A program made the translations under genes and the position numbers. From the NCBI RefSeq assembly GCF_001704115.1, contig NZ_CP016895.1:2480001-2544000 (forward strand): a stretch of 64,000 nucleotides of DNA, read 5' to 3'. Every line of letters starts with the position of its first letter. Position 1 is the stretch's first letter. This DNA comes from Acinetobacter larvae. GTDB lineage: Bacteria > Pseudomonadota > Gammaproteobacteria > Pseudomonadales > Moraxellaceae. This document shows, in pieces, positions 55,102 to 63,960 of the stretch. Below the pieces are notes generated by a model. The model was not told where the DNA came from and did not search any database. It worked only from the letters and a program-made list of their open reading frames with translations.

Positions 55102-55753
55102 TCGGTGCTGTTTCTATATTGGTATTTGGATCAATTGCATAAGGCGTTTGTACTTGTGGTTGGACGTCAACAGCGGTTGCTTGTTGCGTGTTATCGACCA
55201 AAGTTACGATCTTGGTGACATTCCCCACTTTTTGTAGGACATCATTGAGATCGGTAATCTCAGCATTGTTTAAACGTCCCATCACATACAGCACACCATC
55301 CTCGGTATGTAACAGCACCTTACTGTCCGAAATAACGGGAGCTTTCATCACTAAACCGCGCGTATTTGCTGTTACAGTGGTATCTTGCATAATGGTGCTA
55401 TAACCGATCTGCGGTCCAACCGTAATATAGTTATGTACGGTTTTCACATCGCTCATGGAGCGTACATTATCTTCTGCCAACTGTTTCAAATGCTCATCCG
55501 GCACTTGTCCAGTTAAAAGTACATTACTGTGGAAACTATTGATATTCACCCGCGACTGCTTAAAACGCGTATCGAGTTTATACAGGTTAATTTTAGCGGT
55601 ACGTTGAATAGAATTGTCTATAAATACTTGACCTAATGATCGAACACCACTTTCAGTCCCTACAGGTTGAGTTCCTGTACCGCCTGAAATGAAGCTCGTA
55701 CATCCAGATAAACTAGCAACACAAATTAGTGCTATCGCAATCGGCTTAAACAC
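55082..55753 (-). CDS. dolP: DolP (YraP)-like BON-domain outer-membrane lipoprotein
   Basis: A 223-residue lipoprotein with lipobox LSGC and two BON domains (about 45-115 and 120-190; VLLTGQVPDEHLKQLAED and VLYVMGRLNNAEITDL). DolP binds phospholipid at the outer membrane and supports envelope integrity and division. The start is GTG with an AGGAGTC site. In E. coli yraN and dolP are also close, which supports the assignment. Confidence 0.9.
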   Translation of the reverse strand: MFKPIAIALICVASLSGCTSFISGGTGTQPVGTESGVRSLGQVFIDNSIQRTAKINLYKLDTRFKQSRVNINSFHSNVLLTGQVPDEHLKQLAEDNVRSMSDVKTVHNYITVGPQIGYSTIMQDTTVTANTRGLVMKAPVISDSKVLLHTEDGVLYVMGRLNNAEITDLNDVLQKVGNVTKIVTLVDNTQQATAVDVQPQVQTPYAIDPNTNIETAPNAQIQP

Positions 55754-55820
55754 GCAGTTCGACTCCTAAATATTCTAATAAACGTAATTTTCGATCATTA
55801 CTGTCATAAAGTGCTGTATC

Positions 55821-56306
55821 TCAACACAGATTAATCAAGTCCGCATCTAAAGTAAATGCGTTTTCAATCCAGCATAAATCATATGTACGCTTGGCAAAGC
55901 GATACTGTACATTTTTTGCAATTTCTTTCGATAAATCAAAACAAATCAGATCAAAACGTACATTATATTCTCCATATTTAGGGTACTGCGCTAAAAAAGA
56001 TAAGGCTGTCTTATATATTTTTATTTGCTTACGATCATTAAGCATTTCACATGCCGCACCAAATCCATCTGTAGAACGAGCTTTTACTTCAACACATACT
56101 AATTGATCGGCACGACACATGATCAAATCGATTTCACCATAACGGCTATGATAGTTGCGTTGCAACATGTGATAACCCTGCAATTGTAAATACTCAGCAG
56201 CACACTGTTCTGACCACTGTGCCAATGAGGGCACGATTGCAGCTGTAACGACTTGCTGCGCTGGGGCTCGATCAGAGCTTGACGAACGTTTGGATAATTT
56301 TGTCAT
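55821..56306 (-). CDS. yraN: YraN-family (UPF0102) endonuclease-like protein
   Basis: A 161-residue UPF0102 protein with the restriction-endonuclease-like core RYGEIDLIM...VCVEVKARS (E, D, E-V-K). Its exact function is not established; a nuclease role is inferred from the fold. Divergent from rsmI and 67 nt before dolP. Confidence 0.9.
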   Translation of the reverse strand: MTKLSKRSSSSDRAPAQQVVTAAIVPSLAQWSEQCAAEYLQLQGYHMLQRNYHSRYGEIDLIMCRADQLVCVEVKARSTDGFGAACEMLNDRKQIKIYKTALSFLAQYPKYGEYNVRFDLICFDLSKEIAKNVQYRFAKRTYDLCWIENAFTLDADLINLC

Positions 56307-56784
56307 CGACTAGACTCCGCTACTACAACATCACAATGCCTCATCAGTACCCAAAGGGATCTATTATCAAGCAAGCTGAATACTGATCGCACTGAATACC
56401 AAGAGCGCTTAAGGTTTGACTTCCGACATTCACCCCAATAGCCCCCAATACACCTAATCCCTAATACTCAATCCCTAATACTCAATACCTAATACCGATA
56501 CTCATCAATCACGACCGGCAGTGCTTACCTTACAAGGCATGATTCAGCGGTGGTGCAATATTCATCGGTAATGAAATATCCACTGCGAGATATCATCAAA
56601 ACACTGCATAAATTCTGGCTTAATGCCTGTAAATCATGCAGATTGCCTAGAAGTTTCTCGCCATTGCAGTCGAATCGGGTAGAATAACGGCTTTATGGAT
56701 TACAAACGCGCGCTCATTTTTGCTCAGCATAGACGCTTTGATTTGTAATCGTGTAGTGGTTTAGATGAAGTATGGAGAGGATTT
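56307..56784. other. 478-bp divergent spacer between yraN and rsmI
   Basis: Contains a 14-bp tandem repeat and, in the rsmI leader, a 9-bp inverted repeat GATTACAAA/TTTGTAATC (56698-56706 and 56742-56750) enclosing a second GC-rich segment. No gene and no RNase P RNA were found here. Confidence 0.5.
56456..56497. repeat. Three tandem 14-bp repeats
   Basis: AATCCCTAATACTC twice exactly, then AATACCTAATACCG, in the yraN-rsmI spacer. Confidence 0.85.
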
Positions 56785-57642
56785 ATGAGTGCCCAGTTAT
56801 TTGTCGTTGCAACCCCTATCGGGCACTTAGACGATATGACTTTCCGCGCAGTGCAGGTGTTAAAATCTGTCGATTTAATTGCAGCCGAAGACACACGACA
56901 ATCTGCACAACTGATGAAACATTATCAAATAGATACGCCACTGACTGCTTGCCACGACCACAATGAATCTAGTGTGATTCAACAACTCATTGAAAAACTC
57001 AAACAAGGACAAGATATTGCTTTAGTAAGTGATGCTGGCACACCATTAATCAGTGATCCGGGTTTTAAACTGGTGCGTGCCGCACAAGAAAACAATATTC
57101 GTGTGATTCCTATTCCTGGTGCATGTGCGGCAATAGCAGCACTCAGTAGTGTCGGCTTACCCAGTGACCATTTCCGTTTTGAGGGTTTTCTTGCTGCAAA
57201 AGCTTCACAACGTTTACAGCAATTAGAACAATTACAACAGCAGCCCCACACGATGATTTTTTATGAAGCCCCACATCGTATCTTGGCATGTCTCAAAGAT
57301 ATGTGTCAGGTTTTTGGTGAGGATCGTCGTGTCGGCTTAGCGCGCGAAATTACCAAGACTTTTGAAACCATTAAACAAATGACTTTAGGTGAACTCTATC
57401 AGTTTGTGAGCAATGATCCACATCAGCAAAAAGGTGAAATTGTGTTGGTTGTTGCAGGCTTAACCCAACCGGTAGCCGTTACAGATGATGCGCTTGATCA
57501 ACTATTAGGACGTTTAAGACAAGACCTGTCAGTCAAAGCAGCAGCACAATTAGCAGCAGACTTATTGGGAGTTAAAAAGAAAATAGCCTATCAACGTGCT
57601 TTAGAACTCGATCAAAATAGCCCAGATCAAGCAGAAGATTAA
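56785..57642 (+). CDS. rsmI: 16S rRNA (cytidine-2'-O)-methyltransferase RsmI
   Basis: A 285-residue tetrapyrrole-methylase-fold enzyme that 2'-O-methylates C1402 of 16S rRNA using SAM. Signature segments: LFVVATPIGHLDDMTFRAVQVL, AAEDTRQSAQLM, LVSDAGTPLISDPG and IPGACAAIAALSSVGLPSD. AGAGGA ribosome-binding site. Next to yraN as in many gammaproteobacteria; lpoA, its E. coli neighbour, is absent. Confidence 0.97.
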   Translation: MSAQLFVVATPIGHLDDMTFRAVQVLKSVDLIAAEDTRQSAQLMKHYQIDTPLTACHDHNESSVIQQLIEKLKQGQDIALVSDAGTPLISDPGFKLVRAAQENNIRVIPIPGACAAIAALSSVGLPSDHFRFEGFLAAKASQRLQQLEQLQQQPHTMIFYEAPHRILACLKDMCQVFGEDRRVGLAREITKTFETIKQMTLGELYQFVSNDPHQQKGEIVLVVAGLTQPVAVTDDALDQLLGRLRQDLSVKAAAQLAADLLGVKKKIAYQRALELDQNSPDQAED

Positions 57643-57716
57643 AGCTGAAAGCTTTCTCCGGCCCAATACTGTGACCGGCTGTGGTTAAAATGTCGTCGGC
57701 GCGGTGAAAAAGTTAA

Positions 57717-57736
57717 AGGGCTATCGAGATAGCCCT
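57717..57736 (-). terminator. Hairpin after the SutA-like gene
   Basis: Perfect 8-bp stem AGGGCTAT/ATAGCCCT with tetraloop CGAG, 16 nt beyond the stop; followed on the minus strand by a T-rich stretch. Confidence 0.6.
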
Positions 57737-57752
57737 GATAGCATATGCACGC

Positions 57753-57995
57753 TTAGTTAGACTCTTCCGAAGGAACTTGGGTAATTTGCCCACCTTTCGC
57801 CAAAAATGCAGCAATTTCATCTTCTAGAGCTTGGCGTTGCCGTTGTTTTGCCGTTACCGTCAAGCTTTCAGCCTCTGCTAAATCGGCATCAGAGAGTGCA
57901 GGCTCACTATCTGATGCGCCTTTCTCAGCGGCTTTGGCTTCGTCATCATCGACACTGCTTTCTTCATTTTCATCGTAATCATTTACATCAGTCAT
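57753..57995 (-). CDS. Small acidic SutA-like protein
   Basis: An 80-residue protein with a very acidic, disordered N-terminal half and a C-terminal helix (AKQRQRQALEDEIAAFLAKGGQ, then ITQVP). The arrangement, acidic tail then AKQ-x-R-ALxxxxxxFLxxGG, is what I recall of Pseudomonas SutA, a small RNA-polymerase-binding protein that adjusts transcription in slow growth. Lengths differ somewhat (about 105 in Pseudomonas). It has a good GGAG site, its own hairpin terminator and no operon partner. The SutA link is from memory and needs a search. Confidence 0.6.
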   Translation of the reverse strand: MTDVNDYDENEESSVDDDEAKAAEKGASDSEPALSDADLAEAESLTVTAKQRQRQALEDEIAAFLAKGGQITQVPSEESN

Positions 57996-58163
57996 CTTAA
58001 ACTCCCCAGCAATACTTTTGCCTATAATATAGGTGTTGATTTAACGAGAAATTTATCAAGCTCTCTGATTTTCGACTAGAGTCTAAGACAACAAAAACGT
58101 GTTTTTTTTAATCAAATTAGTAAAAATTTTTAATCGACTGCTCAAAAAATAACACCAAGCATC

Positions 58164-59396
58164 TTATGGCGCATAGCGTGTATTTTCTAGAGCATACAGA
58201 CCATCCGCTCGCGACATAAATAAATCTTTTAGCAGAGGCTGTTGTTCCACACATTTTAATCCTGCATTACGTGCCCAAATAATAGGAAAAAATGCCTGAC
58301 GCTCTAACCAACCAATACCCGACATACTATGCATCATTATCTCATTCTGCCCTTTACGTAAGTGCTGATAACGCTGTAAAGTCTGTGGATATGCCCAAGC
58401 ACCACGCTGTAAATCATGTAACAAACAATCACACAATACAGCGGCATCTAAACAGCCAATATTGACACCTTGCCCCGCTAATGGATGAATCACATGGGCG
58501 GCATCCCCAAGCAGAGCCAAACCATCTTGTACATAATGCTGTGCATGGCGTGCTTTTAGTGGAAATTGTACTCGTGCCGTTGCCGCCAGCACAGGTCCAA
58601 GCATATGTTGACTTGCCTGCGTGAGACATTGCAGGAATTTTGCATCATCATAACGCGCATATTCAGCGGCATAGTCATCTGGCAAAGTCCAGACAATAGA
58701 AAGCCAATGTTGATCTTCTGCAGAAATAAGACTTTGCATCGGCAAAAATGCCAATGGACCAGTCTCAAGGAAAATTTGCCGCGCAACAAACTGATGTGGC
58801 GCTGTGGTCTGAATGGCACACGTTAAGCCAGCTTGCTGATAATCCAAGACCGCCAAATCAATCATAGCTTGTTGACGCACAAATGAATTGGCACCATCAG
58901 CGCCAATGAGCAATTTCGTGCGCAGTTCCGTGCCATCAAGCAATACCACCAACCAACCATGATTAATTTTTTCAATACGCTGCACCCGCACCTGACTACG
59001 GTAGTCGCTTAACTGATGTTGCATCTTTTGCTGAATAGCCAGATTTAACAGGCTCGGTTCAACCATCGCCCCAAGACTGTGTTGGAGATGGGGACGCTGC
59101 GCGCTGGCTTGACCAAAATGAATGTCACCATAACCATTTTTATTCCACACTTGCATACCGGTATAGGGCATGAAACGTTGTACCGAAGACCAGACGTCAA
59201 CGCGTTGTAATAGGTGTAGCGTTGCTCGGTTTAAGGCCAAAACACGTGGATTACTTTCAGCCAATATCGTTGCTTCATCTAAAATAGGCGCAGCATCAAG
59301 TACTGTGGCTTGCACCCCACCTTGAGCAAGTAATAACGCGGTTAATCCTCCAACCAGCCCACCACCGACAATGACCACATCTAACATTTCACTCAT
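58164..59396 (-). CDS. ubiI: UbiI/VisC-type FAD monooxygenase of ubiquinone synthesis
   Basis: A 410-residue flavin hydroxylase of the UbiH family: N-terminal FAD motif VIVGGGLVGGLTALLLA, DG-type motif IGADGANSFVR near 170 and the C-terminal GDAAHVIHPLAGQGVNIG. It overlaps ubiH by 4 nt, in the same order as ubiH-ubiI of E. coli, so C5 hydroxylation of the ubiquinone ring is the best guess; C6 (UbiF) activity cannot be excluded. Confidence 0.85.
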   Translation of the reverse strand: MSEMLDVVIVGGGLVGGLTALLLAQGGVQATVLDAAPILDEATILAESNPRVLALNRATLHLLQRVDVWSSVQRFMPYTGMQVWNKNGYGDIHFGQASAQRPHLQHSLGAMVEPSLLNLAIQQKMQHQLSDYRSQVRVQRIEKINHGWLVVLLDGTELRTKLLIGADGANSFVRQQAMIDLAVLDYQQAGLTCAIQTTAPHQFVARQIFLETGPLAFLPMQSLISAEDQHWLSIVWTLPDDYAAEYARYDDAKFLQCLTQASQHMLGPVLAATARVQFPLKARHAQHYVQDGLALLGDAAHVIHPLAGQGVNIGCLDAAVLCDCLLHDLQRGAWAYPQTLQRYQHLRKGQNEIMMHSMSGIGWLERQAFFPIIWARNAGLKCVEQQPLLKDLFMSRADGLYALENTRYAP

Positions 59397-60613
59397 GCTT
59401 TTAGCCCCATCGCGTAGTTGGCCAATAATGGTTTTACACCAGGAATCAAGTCGAAAGCCAATAATCCAGTATTTCTAAGTACTTTTAATACTGGATTTTG
59501 ATTGGAAAAACCGCGCACTACGCTATCACAAAATTTAATCACACGACGTTGATCGGTTAAACGTGCTTGTGCATAGGCGTGTAACATTGCTGGATCACCT
59601 ATGTCTTGTTGGCTTTGTAATTGTTCAGCGATATATCGTACCAATACATCTGCATCTCGCAGACAAAGATTAAAACCTTGTCCTGCTACTGGATGAATGG
59701 TATGTGCCGCATTGCCCATCAACACCACACGCCCAACTGCCTGACGCTCAGCCAAAACTTGCGACAAAGGGAAGCTTGAGCGTTTACCTGTTTTGACAAA
59801 CTTACCAGCACGGTCGCCATAGGTCTGTTGTAATGCATCGAGAAAATGCTGATCGTTCTCTTCACCCAACCATTGCTGTTCAGTACCTTTGGCAACCGGC
59901 CAGACCACTGAACGGCGATACTCTCCAGGTAATGGCAATAAAGCCAAAGGTCCTTGCGGGCTAAAACGCTCAAAACCAATATTATGATGTGCTTTACTGG
60001 TCTCTACAGCGGTCACTAAAGCCACTTGATCATAATCATGCACAGAGACCGATATTCCTAAGGCTTGACGACAAACTGAGTCACGACCATCGGCAGCTAT
60101 GAGTAAATCGCTGTCCAAGGATAAAGCTTGTTGATCTGCACGCACAGCTTCAATATAAACTTTATCATGATCTTGACACAGCCCCTGCACCGTTACGCCA
60201 TCAATCAGCTCAATCCCAGCATGCGCACGAACCTGCTGTAATAACACCCGCCCTAACCAAGCATTTTCAATCACTTGACCAAAACTTTCGACTTTTTCTT
60301 GCTCAGCCAATAATCGTGCTTTACCAAAACTACCTTGTTCGGTAATTTGCACTTCAAGAATGGGCGCTGCATGCTGTTGTAAGGCTTCCCACAGATTTAA
60401 GTTTTGATAAATTTGTACGCTACGACGCGATAACGCTGTATTCCGTGCATCAAAACTCGAGTGATAAGGTACAGGCTCTTGGGTATTTAATGTTGGATAC
60501 TGAATTGCTTCCAATATCTTGACGGATATATTGGCTTTAGCCAACATCAAGGCCAGACTCAATCCCACCATGCCACCGCCGACAATAATAACTTGTTGTT
60601 GCACCTTCAACAC
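59393..60613 (-). CDS. ubiH: UbiH-type FAD monooxygenase of ubiquinone synthesis
   Basis: A 406-residue FAD hydroxylase with VIIVGGGMVGLSLALMLA, IAADGRDSVCRQ and GNAAHTIHPVAGQGFNLCLRD motifs. It lies between pepP and the ubiI-like gene exactly as ubiH does in E. coli. The frame begins at GTG (60613), immediately behind a GGAGGA; internal TTG (60610) or GTG (60604) codons might be better spaced, so the start is uncertain by a few residues. Confidence 0.88.
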   Translation of the reverse strand: MLKVQQQVIIVGGGMVGLSLALMLAKANISVKILEAIQYPTLNTQEPVPYHSSFDARNTALSRRSVQIYQNLNLWEALQQHAAPILEVQITEQGSFGKARLLAEQEKVESFGQVIENAWLGRVLLQQVRAHAGIELIDGVTVQGLCQDHDKVYIEAVRADQQALSLDSDLLIAADGRDSVCRQALGISVSVHDYDQVALVTAVETSKAHHNIGFERFSPQGPLALLPLPGEYRRSVVWPVAKGTEQQWLGEENDQHFLDALQQTYGDRAGKFVKTGKRSSFPLSQVLAERQAVGRVVLMGNAAHTIHPVAGQGFNLCLRDADVLVRYIAEQLQSQQDIGDPAMLHAYAQARLTDQRRVIKFCDSVVRGFSNQNPVLKVLRNTGLLAFDLIPGVKPLLANYAMGLKA

Positions 60614-60646
60614 TCCTCCGCCGAGCCGATTGCTCGCGCTTTGATT

Positions 60647-61978
60647 CTAGCATGTGGCTGCTTTATGCTGCGCCATCAATTGTTCAATTTCATCAATACT
60701 TTTAGCAACTTGATCGGTTAATACTCGCGGACCTTGAGCCGTAACCAAGACATCGTCTTCAATGCGAATACCAATACCACGCCATTTTGCATCGACTGTT
60801 TCATCATCTTCAGCAATATAAAGACCAGGCTCAATCGTCAAAACCATTCCCGCTTCTAATCGACGCGATTCACCCTGCTGCTTATAAGCACCAACATCAT
60901 GCACATCAATGCCTAACCAATGCCCGGTACCATGCATATAAAAACGGCGATAGGCTTCATCTTCAATCAATGTATCGATATCACCGTGTAATAAACCGAG
61001 CGTGACTAAACCTTTCACCAAGATTTCAACCACCACTTGATGCGGAGCATGATAATGTGCACCGACTTGTACCGCAGCAATGGCTGCTAACTGTGCATCT
61101 AAAACCAATTGATATAAAGCTTTTTGTGCTGGGCTAAACTTACCATTTACAGGGAAAGTACGCGTGATATCGGCGGCATAATATGCATATTCACAACCAG
61201 CATCGATTAAAACTAAATCACCATCATTTAAAACTTGATCATTTTCAACATAATGTAAAATGCAAGCATTAGCCCCACCGCCCACAATACTGGTATATGC
61301 GGGTACGCAGCCTGCCTGAGCAAAAATATAATTCAATTCAGCTTCCAAAGCATATTCCATCATGCCGGGTCGGACCTGTTGCATAGCGCGTTGATGTGCA
61401 CGCACACTAATTGCTGCGGCTGTTTCCATGCAGGCAATTTCATCTGCCGATTTGATCACCCGCATCTCATCAACAATTTCATCTAATTGTCTTAACTGTT
61501 TAGGTACTGCGGCAGGCGTATATTGTTCAGCAGTTTGTCTCAGCCAATCTGTGACTTTATGATCAAAATCTCTGCGTTGCCCAATACGATAATAAAGCTG
61601 CTCTTTGGCTTGCAACATCTCAATGATATTTTCATCTAAAAATTCAATTGCATAAGCTTCATGTGCAGCATAATCTGCCAATGCACCCGCTGTCCCTGCC
61701 CGACGACCATTCCAAATTTCCATTTCATGATGGCGCTCACGACAAAATAATGTATAACAGTACTGTTCAGCTGTATCGAAGGTCTCAATGACAGCAACAG
61801 CCTCAGGTTCAGTAAAACCGGTCAGATAATAAAAACTACTATCCCCCCGATATTTATAATCAGCATCACGATTACGCATCGCCACCGGGCTGGTTTCAAT
61901 CACTGCAATACAATTAGCACCCATCATCTGTGCCAAACGATCACGCCGCTGTTCAAAAATATCTTGGGAAAATTTCAT
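60647..61978 (-). CDS. pepP: Xaa-Pro aminopeptidase PepP
   Basis: A 443-residue aminopeptidase P with N-terminal creatinase-like domain and a pita-bread C-terminal domain. Dimanganese ligands: two Asp in LIDAGCEYAYYAADITRTFP, His in HGTGHWLGIDVHDVG, Glu in LTIEPGLYI and Glu in GIRIEDDVLV. Removes N-terminal residues that precede proline. Same ygfB-pepP-ubiH order as E. coli. Confidence 0.96.
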   Translation of the reverse strand: MKFSQDIFEQRRDRLAQMMGANCIAVIETSPVAMRNRDADYKYRGDSSFYYLTGFTEPEAVAVIETFDTAEQYCYTLFCRERHHEMEIWNGRRAGTAGALADYAAHEAYAIEFLDENIIEMLQAKEQLYYRIGQRRDFDHKVTDWLRQTAEQYTPAAVPKQLRQLDEIVDEMRVIKSADEIACMETAAAISVRAHQRAMQQVRPGMMEYALEAELNYIFAQAGCVPAYTSIVGGGANACILHYVENDQVLNDGDLVLIDAGCEYAYYAADITRTFPVNGKFSPAQKALYQLVLDAQLAAIAAVQVGAHYHAPHQVVVEILVKGLVTLGLLHGDIDTLIEDEAYRRFYMHGTGHWLGIDVHDVGAYKQQGESRRLEAGMVLTIEPGLYIAEDDETVDAKWRGIGIRIEDDVLVTAQGPRVLTDQVAKSIDEIEQLMAQHKAATC

Positions 61979-62120
61979 GATGTATTAATCGACCACAAAT
62001 CAGATGAATTCAATATATGTAAAATCATGCCATCAGGCAAAAGTCTTTGTTTAGCATTGCAGCAATTGATCACAGATCAAGCCACTACAATGCCTATTTG
62101 GCTCCAGTTTAAATATTGCA

Positions 62121-62143
62121 ACTGCAATGAGATAAATTGCAGT
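62121..62143 (-). terminator. Hairpin just after ygfB
   Basis: Perfect 8-bp inverted repeat ACTGCAAT/ATTGCAGT with 7-nt loop, 3 nt beyond the ygfB stop. On the minus strand it is followed by TTGCAATATTT. Confidence 0.5.
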
Positions 62144-62146
62144 ATG

Positions 62147-62776
62147 CTAACTGGGACGATCAGGTGTATACATTTCTACGACTTCGCTAGCAGCATGCTC
62201 TGGCAATTTATTTGCAGCCATACGCATATGATTCAACAAAGTACTTTGGTCAACTGCAACTTTTTGCCGTCCAACCGACAATGATGCAGGTACTAAACGT
62301 ACAAATTCGAGCAGTTCCTGATAACTTAACTCACCTTCTTCATCATCATCGTCATCGGCAAATTCAACAGCTGCAACATCTTGCAAGTGTTCAATCCACT
62401 CCTGTTCATCACGGCGAATATGCCCCGATGCCAAACCAAAACCGAGCACAACACCAGCACACCAATCGGCTAACGCTTGTACACGCTCTGCAAGACCATG
62501 TTCATCATCTGGTAAAATCGGAAAAAAATCATAATCTTCTTCAGCAAATAAATGTGCCAAATCCTCAGCTTCTTCTGTCAACAAACGCAAGGCTTCATCC
62601 GGAAGACTTGGAATATTTAAACTTGCTAAAATCATTTGCCATTGTTCAGCACTCGGTGCATCGGTTACACAGAGAATTCCCGTTAATAATCCATGGAGCT
62701 CACTTGGACCACTAAGCTCATCAATAGTAGAAAAATTTTGTTGCCATTGTGTCCAACCAGAAATATCGTCTTGCAT
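62147..62776 (-). CDS. ygfB: YgfB/UPF0149-family protein
   Basis: A 209-residue member of the YgfB (UPF0149) family: LSGPSELHGLLTGILC near the start and WCAGVVLGFGLA in the middle, with a very acidic stretch (EFADDDDDEEGELSYQEL). In Pseudomonas a homologue influences expression of peptidoglycan amidase genes; here the role is open. The ATG at 62776 with a GGAAA site is preferred to a TTG at 62788. Divergent from the coiled-coil gene. Confidence 0.9.
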   Translation of the reverse strand: MQDDISGWTQWQQNFSTIDELSGPSELHGLLTGILCVTDAPSAEQWQMILASLNIPSLPDEALRLLTEEAEDLAHLFAEEDYDFFPILPDDEHGLAERVQALADWCAGVVLGFGLASGHIRRDEQEWIEHLQDVAAVEFADDDDDEEGELSYQELLEFVRLVPASLSVGRQKVAVDQSTLLNHMRMAANKLPEHAASEVVEMYTPDRPS

Positions 62777-62841
62777 TCGTTTTTCCAACCTCTATACTTC
62801 TCTATATATTAACGTTGATTATGACTCTGTGCGACCATCTT

Positions 62842-63393
62842 ATGTTAGAACAATTAAAGTGTCTTCAAACGCATATTGAAGTATTAAAAACACGACTTGG
62901 GCATTTAGACAGTGAAAACCAATCATTGCTCAAAGACAAAGCCAGCAGTGAACAACAGTCTGCTGCCCAAATCATGCAAAAAAATAGCATTATTACGCAG
63001 AAGCAAGATCAAATCGAAGAGCTCACTGAGAGTCTCGCCAAGCTTAAAGCTCAGCACCAACAACTCAATCATGATGCCACAGCACTTGCTGAACGTTATA
63101 GCCGTTTAGAAAAAAGTTGTACCGATTTGAAAAACCGCTTCCAAGAAATTTTAGCTGAACGTAATAGTTTAAGAACTTTAAAAGAACAATTACTGCATGA
63201 ACAACAACAAGCACAGCGACAAATTGCTGAGTTGCAACAAGATCGCGAACGCTTAGCTCAAAAAAATGATCAAGCTAAAAATAAAGTTGAAGCCATTATC
63301 CAACGCTTAGCCATTTTAGGCACAGAACAAGATCATCATGCGCAAGAAATTCAACAGCTTGCACATCCAACAGAATCTCATGAGGAAGTATAA
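62842..63393 (+). CDS. Coiled-coil protein upstream of zapA
   Basis: A protein of about 183 residues, nearly all predicted coiled coil (heptads rich in L, Q, E and K), with no signal peptide from the chosen ATG. It ends 2 nt before zapA, so the two are coupled. A short coiled-coil protein (TIGR02449-type) commonly precedes zapA in pseudomonads; this longer protein may be its counterpart. Alternative starts are ATG 62821 or an earlier in-frame start inside the ygfB leader; none has a strong ribosome-binding site. A division-related role beside ZapA is inferred from position only. Confidence 0.75.
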   Translation: MLEQLKCLQTHIEVLKTRLGHLDSENQSLLKDKASSEQQSAAQIMQKNSIITQKQDQIEELTESLAKLKAQHQQLNHDATALAERYSRLEKSCTDLKNRFQEILAERNSLRTLKEQLLHEQQQAQRQIAELQQDRERLAQKNDQAKNKVEAIIQRLAILGTEQDHHAQEIQQLAHPTESHEEV

Positions 63394-63395
63394 GC

Positions 63396-63680
63396 ATGTC
63401 TGATGTCGTTACGGTAGAGCTCCGCCTAATCGAACAAACTTTTCGTCTGGCAACTTCTGCCGAGAAAAAAGCAGATCTTGAACGTGCCGGTCAACTATTA
63501 AATGAGAAATTCCAAGAATTTCGCCGTAAAGCACCCAATGTTGAACATAATAAACTGGTTATCATGGTGGGCTTAGAATTGATGCAGGAAGTTTTAAGCA
63601 TGAATCGCTCACTACAAGAATATTCTCATTGCGAGCGCTTGTTAGCCGATATTATTGATGATGTAGAAAAAATCATTTAA
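63396..63680 (+). CDS. zapA: Cell division protein ZapA
   Basis: A 94-residue ZapA: N-terminal globular part (VTVELRLIEQTFRLAT...DLERAGQLLNEKFQEFRR) and a C-terminal coiled coil (LVIMVGLELMQEVLSM). ZapA crosslinks FtsZ filaments at the Z-ring. Followed by 6S RNA, the same order as in E. coli and many gammaproteobacteria. Confidence 0.93.
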   Translation: MSDVVTVELRLIEQTFRLATSAEKKADLERAGQLLNEKFQEFRRKAPNVEHNKLVIMVGLELMQEVLSMNRSLQEYSHCERLLADIIDDVEKII

Positions 63681-63747
63681 ATGATTTTTGTTTGTACGAT
63701 CAGTTAATGATTCCATCATTTTTATGCTCTGAATCAAGATTATCGAT

Positions 63748-63775
63748 TTGCTAATACAGCGAGTTTGGTTATACT
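63748..63775 (+). promoter_or_regulatory. Promoter of 6S RNA
   Basis: -35 TTGCTA (63748-63753) and -10 TATACT (63770-63775) with 16 bp between, ending about 6 nt before the RNA's 5' end. Confidence 0.7.
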
Positions 63776-63780
63776 CAATA

Positions 63781-63960
63781 TAACTCTGGGATGTACGCCA
63801 GTGGGTCAAATTCCCCTGAGCCGATATCTACATCTTAGGATGCGATCTGTGTGTTTAGAGTGTATGCCTACCTCGAGTAGGAAACCCAGCAAATACACGT
63901 CGTGTCCACCTTGAACTTTAGGGTTCAAGGGTAATGACATACAGCGGCATCCTGGAGCTA
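63781..63960 (+). ncRNA. ssrS: 6S RNA
   Basis: About 180 nt directly after zapA. Conserved 6S blocks are visible: CTCTGGGATG pairing with CATCCTGGAG at the ends, CCCCTGAGCCGATAT near the 5' side and CCACCTTGAAC with GGGTTCAAGGGT near the 3' side. 6S RNA mimics an open promoter and binds sigma-70 RNA polymerase. A T-rich tract follows the 3' end. Ends are estimated to within a few bases. Confidence 0.95.

Noticed and set aside
56307..56784. RNase P RNA gene near rsmI
   Set aside because: The conserved RNase P RNA blocks are not found in this spacer or after rsmI.
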